NCBI GenBank assembly: GCA_003017855.1
Contig: PYER01000017.1
Span: forward strand, 1 to 46,814
DNA length: 46,814 nt
Reading direction: 5' to 3'
Source: a filamentous cyanobacterium CCT1
GTDB taxonomy: Bacteria; Cyanobacteriota; Cyanobacteriia; Phormidesmidales; Phormidesmidaceae
This document shows positions 1-9,306 of the stretch, piece after piece. A program made the translations under genes and the position numbers. The notes beneath the pieces are model-generated. The model was given only the letters and a program-made list of their open reading frames with translations, made no database searches and was not told the DNA's origin. Numbering within the stretch: the first letter of the stretch is position 1; every line of letters begins with the position of its first letter.

Positions 1-1
1 C

Positions 2-3000
2 TTTACTGGGCAGGGCTCCCAGTACGTTAGCATGGGTCGGCAGCTCTACGACACCCAGCCCGTGTTCAGGGCCGCCATTGACCGCTGTGACGAGCTTCTG
101 CAGCCCTACCTGGACCTGTCGTTGCAACGTCTTTTGTTTGGGGAAGACGGGGATGGGCTAGATTCACCCGCCGCTCCTCTGCACCAAACCGGCTACACCC
201 AACCCGCCCTATTCGCCCTGGAATATGCTCTGGCCCAGCTGTGGAGGGCCTGGGGCATTCGCCCGACGGCGGTAATGGGGCACAGCGTGGGCGAATACGT
301 GGCCGCCTGCGTGGCCGGAGTGTTTAGCCTGGAGGACGGGTTGCGGCTGATGGCCCTGCGGGGGCGGCTGATGCAGACCCTGCCCGCCAACGGTGGTATG
401 GTGGCAGTGTTTGCCGATGCCGATACCGTGGCGGCGGTGCTGCCCAGTACGGTCTCCCTGGCCACCCTGAACGGGCCAGACAACACCGTCATTGCCGGTC
501 CCCAGGCTGACCTGGAGGCCGTACTCGACGACCTGCACAGCCAGGGCATTCGCACCAAGCCCCTCCAGGTGTCCCACGCCTTTCACTCGGCGTTGATGGA
601 TCCGATTCTCAATGTGTTTGAGCAGAGCGCCCAGGGCATCAGTTTTCGCGCCCCGACGCTGCCCCTGGTGTCTAACCTGACCGGTGAGTTTGTCGGCCCC
701 GATTTGCCTATGGACGCTCGCTACTGGCGCCGCCACGCCCGCCAGCCGGTGCGGTTTGCCGAGGCGATCGCGACCCTGAACGCAGCAGGCCACACCCTGT
801 TTCTGGAGGTTGGCCCCCATCCGGTGCTCAGCGCCATGGGCAAGCGCTGCGTAGCCCACAACTCCCACACCTGGCTGCCCTCGCTGCGCCGAGGACAGTC
901 CGATTGGCAGACTCTGCTCACCAGCCTGGGCCATCTCTACCAGCGAGGGCTCGCCATCGACTGGGCCAGCTTCGATCGCCCCTACCAGCGCCAGTGGCTG
1001 AGCTTGCCCACCTATCCCTTCCAGCGGCAGCGCTACTGGATCGACCTGGCGCTGCCCCAGGCCAGCGTGGCGGTGGTCAATGACGCACCGAATTCCGTCC
1101 CCAGTGCTGCCTATGGGATTGTTTGGCAACCTCAGGCGATTGCCCCAGCTGCCGCAGGCGCAGGCGAACAATGGCTGATCTGGGGGGCTAGCGATGCCCT
1201 CTGGGACAGTCTGAGCCAGACCCTGCAAAAGCAAGGGATTGGGGCAATTCGGGTAGAGGCAGGCGATCGCTTTCAGGCCCTTCAGCCCAACCACTACCAG
1301 GTATCGTTAGCCCAGGAAATGCCCTTCGCAGCCCTGATGGAGACGTTAGCAGCCCAGCGTGTTACCCATCTTTTGGTCATAGCTGCTGACGACACGGCAA
1401 ACGAGCCCGGTTCTGAGGCTGTAACCGCACCAGCGCTGCACTGGGTGAAGGAACTAGCTCAGTCCTCTGGCTCCAACCAGCCCAAGCTCTGGCTGGTGAC
1501 GACAGGAGCGCAGGCGGTGGATGCCACCGATGCTCTCGCCGCCCCGCACCAGGCCGTGATGTGGGGCCTGGGTCGCACCCTGCGCCTGGAGCATCCCGAA
1601 TTTTGGGGCGGGCTGATCGATTTGCCCGGAGCGGCGGATACGTCAGCAGCGGCTCCCTGGTTAGACAACCTGATTGCCCAGATCACGAATTCCCAGGGCG
1701 AAGATGAGGTCGCCCTGCGGCAGGAGCAGACCTGGGTACCCCGACTCCAGGCGCTGGACTTTGCCGCCGTGGCTAGGGCTGAAACCCAATCGATTCAGGC
1801 TGAGGCCACCTATCTAATTACCGGCGGAACTGGTGCCCTGGGTCAGCAGCTGGCCGCCTGGCTAGTCGAGCAGGGGGCTCGTCACCTGGTGCTCACCAGC
1901 CGCCGGGGCAGCAACGCCGAGCTGGAGAAAAGCCTGGAGCCGCTGCGTCAGGCCGGGGCCACGGTGCGGGTAGAGGTGGTGGACGGAAGCGATCGCGCCG
2001 CCCTGACATCCCTACTCGCTCGCATGCAGGAGCAGCTGCCCCCCTTGCGCGGCGTCTTTCACTCGGCAGGCGTTTTGGCCGATGGCTTTGTGGCCAATCA
2101 GTCGGTCGAGCAGTTTCACCAGGTGATGCCCGCCAAGCTTGAGGGGGCCTGGCATCTGCACCAGCTCACCCAGACGCTCAGTTTGGACTGGTTCGTACTG
2201 TTTTCGTCCATTACGTCGGTGTTGGGCTCCCCTGGCCAGGGCAACTATGGGGCGGCCAACGCCGGTCTAGACGCCCTGGCCCAGTACCGCCGCCAGCGGG
2301 GGCTACCGGCTCTGAGCATCAATTGGGGGCCCTGGCAGGGGGCTGGGATGGCCACCCACCAGAGCGCCACCACCCTGGCCCAGCGGGGCATGCCGCCCCT
2401 GGAGGCGGAGGATGGATGGCCGTGGCTGGGGCGGCTGCTGACCGCTGAAACGCCTGCAACGGTGGCGATTGCCCGCCTGGACTGGCCTCGCTTGCTCCGC
2501 TACCTGCCCACCGATCGCCCACCAGCGATCATCTCGGCGTTTGTCACCGAGGAAAAGGCGGTTCTGGTCCCGCAGCGCCAGGAGGTTGACCCTGTTAGCA
2601 AGCAGGCGATCGTGCCCTCCCTGGAGCAGATTTTGGCCCAGCCCGAGGGCGATCGCATCGCCACAGTGACCGCTTATCTGCAAACCCAGGTAGCCAAGGT
2701 TATGGGGCTGTCGGAGGCTTTCCCTGTCGATGCGCCCCTGATGGATTTGGGCATCGACTCGCTGATGACTATGGAACTACTAACCCTGTGCAAGCAAGAC
2801 CTGGATCTGGTGCTCTACCCCCGCGAGGTACTGGCCCATCCCACGGTGGCAGCACTGGCGGCCTACATTGCTCGGGAACTGGTGCGGGTGCATCAACCCG
2901 TCAGCGATCGGCATGACGCAGGTTTAGCAGCGACAGAGTTATCAGAAGAGGCGGACACAGAGCTACCCAAGAGCCCCTGGCAGGCCCCGGCTCCGCTGGA

Positions 3001-4813
3001 GCTACTGCCCGCCCGCCGCAACCCACCTATGGTCTTTTTGCTGTCGGCGCCGCGATCGGGGTCTACCCTGCTGCGGGTAATGTTGGCGGGCCATCCCCGG
3101 CTGTTCTGTCCCCCAGAACTTCACCTGCTGCCTTTCAACACATTGGAGGCCCAGGCAGCGGCTCTGGGCTATAGCTACTTGCAAGAGGGGCTGCAGCGGG
3201 CGGTGATGGAGCTACTGCAGGTGAATGCCGACCAGGCCGCCGCGCTGCTGAGCGAATGGCGGCAGCACCAAACCACGGTGCCAGCGGTGTACGACAAACT
3301 TCAGCAGATGGCCGCAGGGCGGCTGTTAGTCGACAAATCACCCACCTACAGTCTCAGCCTGGAGACCCTGGAGCGGGCCGAACAAATGTTTGAGGGAGCC
3401 AAATACATCCACCTGGTGCGCCACCCCTACGCAGTGATCGAGTCTTTTGTGCACAACCGCATGTACAAAATCTTTGATTTGGAGCCCGATGCCCCCTACC
3501 AGCTGGCGGAACAGGTGTGGCAGGCCTGCAACCAAAACATTCGCACCTTTGCCAGTTCCCTGGACGGTGATCGCCACTATACCTTGCGCTATGAAGACCT
3601 GGTGGTCGATCCAGAACCGGCTATGCGAGACCTGTGTGCCTTTCTGGAGCTGCCCTTTGACCCAGCGGTGCTGACCCCCTACGAGGGTCGGCGCATGACC
3701 GACGGGGTCAGCGCCCAGTCTATGGCCGTGGATGACCCTAACTTTCGTCAGCGCAGCCGCATTGAGGCCCACCTAGCCAAGATCTGGCAGGGCATTCAGC
3801 TGCCCCATCGGCTGAACTCCACCAGTCAGGCCCTGGCGGCTCAGTTTGACTATCCCCTACCTCAAGAACAGACGTTGACCCCGGCCCCCTCTGCCACTGT
3901 GCAGGCCGAGGCAGTTCCCTTGTCCCCCAGCTATGTTCCGCTGGGAGCCATGCGAGAGGAAAAGATTTGGCTGCGGGAGCAACCGTATTACCTGTGCCAC
4001 TGGGGGCCGGAGGAAGGGCCCAGGGTGCTCTGTCTCCACGGCATTTTAGAGCACGGAGCCGCCTGGGATGGGGTGGCGACGGTCCTGGCCGACCAGGGCT
4101 TTCACGTCATCGCCCCAGACCTGCGGGGGCACGGCCGCTCGGCCCATGCCGGTGCCGGTGGCGGCTATCAACTGCTCGATTTTCTGGGCGACCTTGACAG
4201 CCTAACTGCAACGCTGGACGATCCACCCGCCGTGCTGGTGGGGCATTCGATGGGGGCGGTGCTGGGGGCAGTGTTGACCAGTCTGCGGCCTGAGCGGGTG
4301 CAGCGTCTGGTACTGGTAGAGCCGGTGGTGCCTGCCCCTAGCCCCTCCCTCGAACCTGCTACTCAGCTAGTGGCCCATCTCGATGCCCTGGCCCATGCTC
4401 CCCAGCCGACCGTGATGGCGTCGGTAGCAGTGGCAATCCAAAGGCTGCTGGCCCTCAAGCCCTACCTGAGTCAGCCCCAGGCCGAAGCGATGGCCCAGCG
4501 CCTGACCCAGGCGGTGGAAGGAGGGGTGATCTGGCGCAGCGACCCGAGATTGCAGACCCGCACCACCCTGAGCCTGAGCGGTGGTCTGCTCGATCGCCAG
4601 GGCTACGGCCAAATCTTGCGGGGTATTCAGCAGCCTACTACGGTAGTATTTGGCCAGAATAGCCAGTTCAACCGGCCTGAAGATCTGGCGTTTCTGCAAG
4701 AGCACCTGCCCCAGGCAAGCCAAGTATCCCTGGTTGGGGGTCATGACCTGCCCCTGGAAACCCCTGGGGAGCTGGCCCGTATCATCCAAGCCGCCATTGC
4801 CCTCGAGGGCTAG
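2..4813 (+). CDS. ols: Olefin synthase type I PKS, 3' part (AT-KR-ACP-ST-TE), truncated at the window edge
   Basis: The reading frame is open from base 2, so the true start lies upstream. Domains in order: acyltransferase (to about 1040) with GHSVGEY, Ser at 284-286, and HAFH at 575-586, the malonyl-CoA-type motif; ketoreductase with TGGTGALG near 1820 and a Tyr/Asn catalytic region near 2206-2270; acyl carrier protein with Ser at 2759-2761 in GIDSL; sulfotransferase with the PAPS-binding loop APRSGSTLL near 3045; C-terminal alpha/beta-hydrolase thioesterase with GHSMGA (Ser 4247-4249), Glu 24 residues later and His 165 residues later. KR-ACP-ST-TE ends cyanobacterial olefin synthases and CurM of curacin synthesis. 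There a beta-hydroxyacyl chain is sulfated, then released with decarboxylation and loss of sulfate to give a terminal alkene. The usual N-terminal FAAL, ACP and KS domains would be outside the window. Product identity is inferred from architecture. Confidence 0.93.
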   Translation, partial: FTGQGSQYVSMGRQLYDTQPVFRAAIDRCDELLQPYLDLSLQRLLFGEDGDGLDSPAAPLHQTGYTQPALFALEYALAQLWRAWGIRPTAVMGHSVGEYVAACVAGVFSLEDGLRLMALRGRLMQTLPANGGMVAVFADADTVAAVLPSTVSLATLNGPDNTVIAGPQADLEAVLDDLHSQGIRTKPLQVSHAFHSALMDPILNVFEQSAQGISFRAPTLPLVSNLTGEFVGPDLPMDARYWRRHARQPVRFAEAIATLNAAGHTLFLEVGPHPVLSAMGKRCVAHNSHTWLPSLRRGQSDWQTLLTSLGHLYQRGLAIDWASFDRPYQRQWLSLPTYPFQRQRYWIDLALPQASVAVVNDAPNSVPSAAYGIVWQPQAIAPAAAGAGEQWLIWGASDALWDSLSQTLQKQGIGAIRVEAGDRFQALQPNHYQVSLAQEMPFAALMETLAAQRVTHLLVIAADDTANEPGSEAVTAPALHWVKELAQSSGSNQPKLWLVTTGAQAVDATDALAAPHQAVMWGLGRTLRLEHPEFWGGLIDLPGAADTSAAAPWLDNLIAQITNSQGEDEVALRQEQTWVPRLQALDFAAVARAETQSIQAEATYLITGGTGALGQQLAAWLVEQGARHLVLTSRRGSNAELEKSLEPLRQAGATVRVEVVDGSDRAALTSLLARMQEQLPPLRGVFHSAGVLADGFVANQSVEQFHQVMPAKLEGAWHLHQLTQTLSLDWFVLFSSITSVLGSPGQGNYGAANAGLDALAQYRRQRGLPALSINWGPWQGAGMATHQSATTLAQRGMPPLEAEDGWPWLGRLLTAETPATVAIARLDWPRLLRYLPTDRPPAIISAFVTEEKAVLVPQRQEVDPVSKQAIVPSLEQILAQPEGDRIATVTAYLQTQVAKVMGLSEAFPVDAPLMDLGIDSLMTMELLTLCKQDLDLVLYPREVLAHPTVAALAAYIARELVRVHQPVSDRHDAGLAATELSEEADTELPKSPWQAPAPLELLPARRNPPMVFLLSAPRSGSTLLRVMLAGHPRLFCPPELHLLPFNTLEAQAAALGYSYLQEGLQRAVMELLQVNADQAAALLSEWRQHQTTVPAVYDKLQQMAAGRLLVDKSPTYSLSLETLERAEQMFEGAKYIHLVRHPYAVIESFVHNRMYKIFDLEPDAPYQLAEQVWQACNQNIRTFASSLDGDRHYTLRYEDLVVDPEPAMRDLCAFLELPFDPAVLTPYEGRRMTDGVSAQSMAVDDPNFRQRSRIEAHLAKIWQGIQLPHRLNSTSQALAAQFDYPLPQEQTLTPAPSATVQAEAVPLSPSYVPLGAMREEKIWLREQPYYLCHWGPEEGPRVLCLHGILEHGAAWDGVATVLADQGFHVIAPDLRGHGRSAHAGAGGGYQLLDFLGDLDSLTATLDDPPAVLVGHSMGAVLGAVLTSLRPERVQRLVLVEPVVPAPSPSLEPATQLVAHLDALAHAPQPTVMASVAVAIQRLLALKPYLSQPQAEAMAQRLTQAVEGGVIWRSDPRLQTRTTLSLSGGLLDRQGYGQILRGIQQPTTVVFGQNSQFNRPEDLAFLQEHLPQASQVSLVGGHDLPLETPGELARIIQAAIALEG

Positions 4814-4842
4814 GCGTCAATCGACCTACCGGAGCCCCGTCT

Positions 4843-5790
4843 ATGCCCCTAACTCGCCAGCTGGCCGTACTGTGGGAAATTCCGCTAGGGCTACTGTCCT
4901 ACGGCTTTTCGCGGGGGGTAAAAGCTACCCTGACGCTGATCAGCCGCTACTACAACCCCACCGACACCAAGGTTGAGGCCGACTGGCAAATTGTGTCGGC
5001 AGATTTTCTAAAGTCGCCCCTCAAGCTGCTGTGGACCATGAGTCGGGCGCGGTGGAACCTGCACGCGCTGATTGCGATCGCAGGCCCCTTCACCGTGCAG
5101 TCTACGCTAACGCTGGATGTGCGATCGCTCTGGCAGTCGGCCCCCACCTGGACAGCGGTGGTCTACACCCTCAAGGGTTACAAAACCCTGGCCAGCATCA
5201 GCTCGCTCACAGTGCCTCCCGACCAGGATACCGCCACGATTGAACTGCCCCCAGGTCGCTACCTGGTGGGGTTGCGCCACTACGACTGGCGCAACCCGGT
5301 GCAGCTGCCCGCCATTCTCGTAGACGGCGTCCCTGCCCTGGCCTCAGAGTCGCGATCGACCCCGCCCGACTTCAACCAGTTTTACCGCGGGCTAGCCTCC
5401 CGCCGGGGTCTGCTGTTCAGTGCGCTAAATTTCTACGTCTACCCACTGCTGCGCTGGATGCAGTGCCTGCCCCGCACCTTTGTAAAATCTGCATTTTTGC
5501 CCGTACCCAACCCCGAAACCCACTTTTTCTACGGTGCTCTCGATCGGGGCGAGCAGCTCACCCTTGACCTGCCCGCCAACCTGCTCGACACCCATCGCCT
5601 CTATTTCAGCCTCTACAGCCGCGACTGTTTTCCCTACGACTGGTACCCCATCGCCCAAGACCACCACACCACCGCTCCCATGACCGAGCAGGGCGTCTAC
5701 ATTCTGCGCGTACATCCCAAAACGCCAGAGATGCTGGGCACAGCAGCCCCGTTAGTCAAATTCCTGCGCTCCAGCCCAAAGGGCGAGTGA
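4843..5790 (+). CDS. Conserved cyanobacterial protein of unknown function downstream of olefin synthase
   Basis: The protein has 315 residues. The ATG lies 29 bases after the olefin synthase stop, so the two are almost certainly one transcript. I recognise no catalytic motif. The N-terminal 50 residues include two moderately hydrophobic amphipathic stretches (around LGLLSYGFSRG and LTLISRYY), the middle is beta-rich (repeated short Val/Leu/Thr strands and a PPGRYLVGLRHYDW segment), and a hydrophobic patch lies near residue 200. It resembles proteins annotated DUF6208 in cyanobacteria, but I cannot confirm the family. It could be a peripheral membrane or accessory factor for long-chain acyl substrate or alkene handling. 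That role is suggested only by its position. Confidence 0.8.
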   Translation: MPLTRQLAVLWEIPLGLLSYGFSRGVKATLTLISRYYNPTDTKVEADWQIVSADFLKSPLKLLWTMSRARWNLHALIAIAGPFTVQSTLTLDVRSLWQSAPTWTAVVYTLKGYKTLASISSLTVPPDQDTATIELPPGRYLVGLRHYDWRNPVQLPAILVDGVPALASESRSTPPDFNQFYRGLASRRGLLFSALNFYVYPLLRWMQCLPRTFVKSAFLPVPNPETHFFYGALDRGEQLTLDLPANLLDTHRLYFSLYSRDCFPYDWYPIAQDHHTTAPMTEQGVYILRVHPKTPEMLGTAAPLVKFLRSSPKGE

Positions 5791-6002
5791 ACCATTAAGT
5801 GAACCATCTATCGTGTAGAGGCATAAGGTCACTGGCCTGCACCCATATTGCAGGTGTAATCCCCCCTGTCACCAAGGGATTGTCATCAGTGAGTTGCTGA
5901 TGGCCCCAGAATCAGTGGTTATAGCCCCTTTTTAGGTCGGGCGTAGCAGCGCTGATGGGCTAGGGACTGTGGCCAGAATTGATAACGCGCCCTGGAATCG
6001 AT

Positions 6003-7046
6003 ATGTTTGGCCTTATTGGACACCTGACTAGTCTTGAGCACGCCCAGATCGTGGCCCGAGAGCTGGGCTACCCTGAGTACGCTACCCAGGGTCTAGACTT
6101 TTGGTGCAGCGCTCCGCCCCAGATATTTGCCCCGATTAAGGTCACCAGCGCCACCGGCCAGCAGATCGAGGGGCGCTACATCGAGTCGTGTTTTTTGCCC
6201 GAAATGCTGGCGGCCAGGCGGATCAAAGCCGCTACCCGCAAAATCATCAATGCTATGGCCCAAGCTCAAACGCACGGCCTCGACATCACGGCGCTGGGCG
6301 GGTTTTCATCGATTGTTTTTGAAAACTTTAACCTCAGCCAGATTCAGCGAGTGCGCAACGTCGCCCTGAAGTTTGAGCGCTTTACCACCGGCAATACCCA
6401 CACGGCATACGTGATTTGTCAGCAGATAGTCGCAGCTTCGGCAGCGTTAGGGCTTAATCTATCGGATGCTACGGTGGCAGTGTGTGGCGCTACCGGCGAC
6501 ATTGGCAGTGCCGTGTGCCGCTGGCTTACGGCTCGTACAGATATTAAAGACCTGCTGCTGATTGCCCGTAACCAGGAACGTTTGCAGCAGCTCCAGGCAG
6601 ACCTGGGTTGTGGTACGCCGACGAATTTATCAAACGCTTTACCCCAGGCTGATATTGTCGTTTGGGTGGCTAGCATGGCCAAGGGCGTTGAGGTCAATCC
6701 CAACACTCTCAAACGCCCCTGCCTGATGATCGATGGCGGCTATCCCAAAAATTTGCACCAGCACTTCAACGACGAGGGTGTTTATGTGCTCAAGGGCGGC
6801 ATTGTCGAGCACGCGCTGGATATCGATTGGCCCATGATGAGCATTGTGAATATGGATGCGCCAGCCCGTCAGCTCTTTGCCTGCTTTGCTGAGTCGATGC
6901 TGCTGGAGTTTGAGCAGTGGCACACCAACTTTTCGTGGGGCCGTAACCAGATCACCCTCCAAAAAATGGACCTGATCGGCCAGTCGTCGCGGCGGCATGG
7001 GTTTCGCCCGCTGGTTGACCTCGACACGGCGCCGCTGCTGACTTGA
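6003..7046 (+). CDS. aar: Long-chain fatty acyl-ACP reductase (aldehyde-forming)
   Basis: The protein has 347 residues, the normal length for this family. It reduces acyl-ACP (or acyl-CoA) to fatty aldehyde with NADPH. The N-terminus [12 protein letters not shown] fixes the start at 6003; an in-frame TTG 24 bases upstream is not needed. Visible family motifs are [37 protein letters not shown], a Rossmann loop [10 protein letters not shown] near residues 162-171, and FACFAE, whose Cys falls at residue 294, the catalytic acyl-accepting cysteine of the S. elongatus enzyme. The gene therefore looks functional. In most cyanobacteria it directly follows ado, its alkane-forming partner. Here the preceding gene is the unknown partner of the olefin synthase and no ado is present. 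accA, an SDR and folE follow in the usual order. Confidence 0.97.
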   Translation: MFGLIGHLTSLEHAQIVARELGYPEYATQGLDFWCSAPPQIFAPIKVTSATGQQIEGRYIESCFLPEMLAARRIKAATRKIINAMAQAQTHGLDITALGGFSSIVFENFNLSQIQRVRNVALKFERFTTGNTHTAYVICQQIVAASAALGLNLSDATVAVCGATGDIGSAVCRWLTARTDIKDLLLIARNQERLQQLQADLGCGTPTNLSNALPQADIVVWVASMAKGVEVNPNTLKRPCLMIDGGYPKNLHQHFNDEGVYVLKGGIVEHALDIDWPMMSIVNMDAPARQLFACFAESMLLEFEQWHTNFSWGRNQITLQKMDLIGQSSRRHGFRPLVDLDTAPLLT

Positions 7047-7222
7047 GTTTTACCCGGAGGGAGTTTCCCCTGGGCTGGGTAAGGTCATCCCTAGGCGATG
7101 GGCTTAGGCGATCGGGACGTCGGCTTGGTATCCTAGGATGCGAATGGATCGGGATTTTCCGCCAGACGGCTGGAAGATTTGCGGTTAAGCTGCCTTGTAT
7201 CTATCTGTGTATTCCCCTGGCT

Positions 7223-8203
7223 ATGGCCCCACCTGAGCGCAAGTCGATTTTGCTGTCGTTTGAGAAGCCCCTGGTTGAACTGGAGGCCCGCATTGATCAA
7301 ATTCGCGATCTGGCGGAGGAAAATGATGTCGATGTCTCGGCTCAGCTGCGCCAGCTGGAGGCCCGCGCGACCCATCTGCGCCAGGAAATATTCTCTAACC
7401 TGACACCAGCTCAGCGCCTGCAGGTGGCCCGCCATCCCCGCCGCCCCAGCACCCTCGACTACATCCAGGCCATTACCGACGAGTGGATTGAGCTGCACGG
7501 CGATCGCAGCTCTGGCAAAGACGACCCAGCCCTGGTGGGGGGCGTGGCTCGGCTCGATGGCCGCCCCGTGGTGATTTTGGGCCATCAAAAGGGGCGCGAT
7601 ACCAAAGACAACGTGGCCCGCAACTTTGGTATGGCCTCGCCGGGGGGCTACCGCAAAGCGATGCGGTTGATGCGCCACGCCGATCGCTTTTCAATGCCAA
7701 TCATTACGTTTATTGATACTCCGGGGGCCTACCCCGGCTACGAGGCCGAAGAGATGGGCCAGGGCGAGGCGATCGCCTACAACCTGCGCGAAATGTTTGG
7801 CCTTTCGGTACCCATCGTCTGCACCATCATCGGTGAGGGGGGCTCCGGCGGAGCGTTGGGCATTGGGGTAGGCGATCGCCTGATGATGTTCGAGCACTCG
7901 GTATACACCGTTGCCAGCCCCGAAGCCTGCGCCGCCATTTTGTGGAAAGACGCCGCCCGCTCTGGAGAGGCCGCCGAAGCCCTCAAGATCACCTCCTGGG
8001 ACCTAAAGCAGCTGGGCCTTTTAGACGTCTTGCTGCCCGAACCCGTAGGTGGCGCCCATGCCCACCCGATCGAGGCGGCAGACGGGCTCAAGCAGGCGCT
8101 CATCGAGCAGCTCGGCGAGCTGTCTCAGCTCACCCCGGCCGCCCGGCAGCAGCTCCGCTACCAAAAATACCGTCAGATTGGCGTCTTTGCTGAAGCCGCT
8201 TAG
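7223..8203 (+). CDS. accA: Acetyl-CoA carboxylase carboxyltransferase subunit alpha
   Basis: The protein has 326 residues. It is one half of the carboxyltransferase that moves the carboxyl group from biotin to acetyl-CoA, making malonyl-CoA for fatty acid synthesis and, here, probably for the neighbouring polyketide synthase. The N-terminal helical stretch ([18 protein letters not shown]) is typical, and the crotonase-like core has TPGAYPG and [11 protein letters not shown], the oxyanion-hole glycines. I chose the ATG at 7223 because it gives the family's usual N-terminus; the frame stays open upstream to a TTG at 7043, but the intervening residues look like translated leader DNA. Linkage to aar is conserved across cyanobacteria, whereas the beta subunit AccD is encoded elsewhere. 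Confidence 0.96.
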   Translation: MAPPERKSILLSFEKPLVELEARIDQIRDLAEENDVDVSAQLRQLEARATHLRQEIFSNLTPAQRLQVARHPRRPSTLDYIQAITDEWIELHGDRSSGKDDPALVGGVARLDGRPVVILGHQKGRDTKDNVARNFGMASPGGYRKAMRLMRHADRFSMPIITFIDTPGAYPGYEAEEMGQGEAIAYNLREMFGLSVPIVCTIIGEGGSGGALGIGVGDRLMMFEHSVYTVASPEACAAILWKDAARSGEAAEALKITSWDLKQLGLLDVLLPEPVGGAHAHPIEAADGLKQALIEQLGELSQLTPAARQQLRYQKYRQIGVFAEAA

Positions 8204-8461
8204 GGCATTCTGGGTGACACCTTTGCGCTGCGCTGTGGTAATTATTCTCGTCAATTTTCAAAGCCCGTAGAGAGCAAGGAGTTAATCATCTATTCATGTA
8301 TCGGTCTGAGGCTAGCGCTAGGGTAGAACAACCCCGGGCGCTGGTCAGCCATTACTACGTTAGTAATCGGTTCACATTTGTTAACATAGTCAGTGGGTCG
8401 GACAAAGCCCTGAGCTGGAGCGGCTTGTTTCAGCGCTGTGACCCCGGGTACTAGCGCCCCC

Positions 8462-9226
8462 ATGTTCTTTGTTGATGGGTACTTTCTATTGCAGACTTCC
8501 ACGTTTTCTGACCTGCCGCGTCGCGCCCTGGTAACCGGGGCCAGCCGCGGTATTGGTCGCGCGATCGCCCATGCTCTGGCCCAGTCGGGCTACGACGTGG
8601 CCTTAATCAGCCGCTCCCTCGACTCGCTCCAGCCGGTGCAGGAGGAATTGGCCGCCTACAGTGTTGTCGCCAAGGCTTACGCCGTTGACCTGGCTCAACT
8701 GGAGGGCTTGCAGGGCCGCATGGCAGAGGTGCTGGCTGACTTTGGCTCCCTCAGTGTTGTAGTCAACAATGCCGGCATGGGCTACACCGGAGCGATCGCC
8801 ACTATGCCCCTGGCCGACTGGCAGCGGGTGATGGACCTCAACCTGACCAGCGTGTTCCAGTGCATTCAGGCTGTGTTGCCCACGCTGCGGGCCGGGGGCG
8901 GCGGCACGATTGTCAACATTTCCTCTGTTGCCGCGAAGTCTGCCTTCCCAGACTGGGGGGCCTACAGCGTGAGCAAAGCCGCTCTGGTGGCGCTGTCGCG
9001 AGTGCTGGCGGTCGAAGAACGGAGCCATGGTATTCGCGTGGTTACCGTTGCCCCGGGCGCTGTCAATACACCCATTTGGGATACCGACACGGTCCAGGCC
9101 GACTTTGATCGGTCGTCTATGCTGTCTCCAGAGGTGGTGGCGCAAACCGTTCTGCACACCATTCTCCTGCCTTCCCAGGCGGTGATTGAAGACCTCACCC
9201 TGATGCCCGCTGGCGGAGCCCTGTAG
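8462..9226 (+). CDS. Short-chain dehydrogenase/reductase of the aar-accA-folE neighbourhood
   Basis: This is a classical SDR of about 254 residues. The NAD(P)-binding motif TGASRGIGRA lies near the N-terminus, followed by NNAG, then the catalytic Ser in ISS and the Tyr-x-x-x-Lys pair as YSVSK. The C-terminus is short, with no extra domain. It is the SDR that commonly follows accA in cyanobacteria. Its substrate is unknown; a ketoreductase or aldehyde/alcohol dehydrogenase role in lipid metabolism is plausible only from context. The start is uncertain: the ATG at 8462 has no clear Shine-Dalgarno sequence, a GTG lies at 8438, and a TTG at 8489 would give a shorter N-terminus. Confidence 0.9.
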   Translation: MFFVDGYFLLQTSTFSDLPRRALVTGASRGIGRAIAHALAQSGYDVALISRSLDSLQPVQEELAAYSVVAKAYAVDLAQLEGLQGRMAEVLADFGSLSVVVNNAGMGYTGAIATMPLADWQRVMDLNLTSVFQCIQAVLPTLRAGGGGTIVNISSVAAKSAFPDWGAYSVSKAALVALSRVLAVEERSHGIRVVTVAPGAVNTPIWDTDTVQADFDRSSMLSPEVVAQTVLHTILLPSQAVIEDLTLMPAGGAL

Positions 9227-9306
9227 CAAGTTTTTACCCTGTAGCGTCTGGCCAACTCAGCGAGTGGCCTCTTTTCTGTTGAACCTTTAGAGTGTTTTGA
9301 ACCCCT

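Noticed and set aside
209-1294. A 361-codon open frame on the minus strand inside the olefin synthase
   Set aside because: It is antisense to a clear AT domain, has low-complexity Gly/Gln/His-rich composition typical of GC-rich shadow frames, and shows no family motif.
5791-6002. Remnant of an ado gene upstream of aar
   Set aside because: The 212-base gap contains no sequence resembling ADO in any frame, so the gene appears cleanly absent rather than decayed.
7043-7222. N-terminal extension of AccA by 60 residues
   Set aside because: The extra residues overlap the aar stop and look like translated leader. The ATG at 7223 gives the normal family start.
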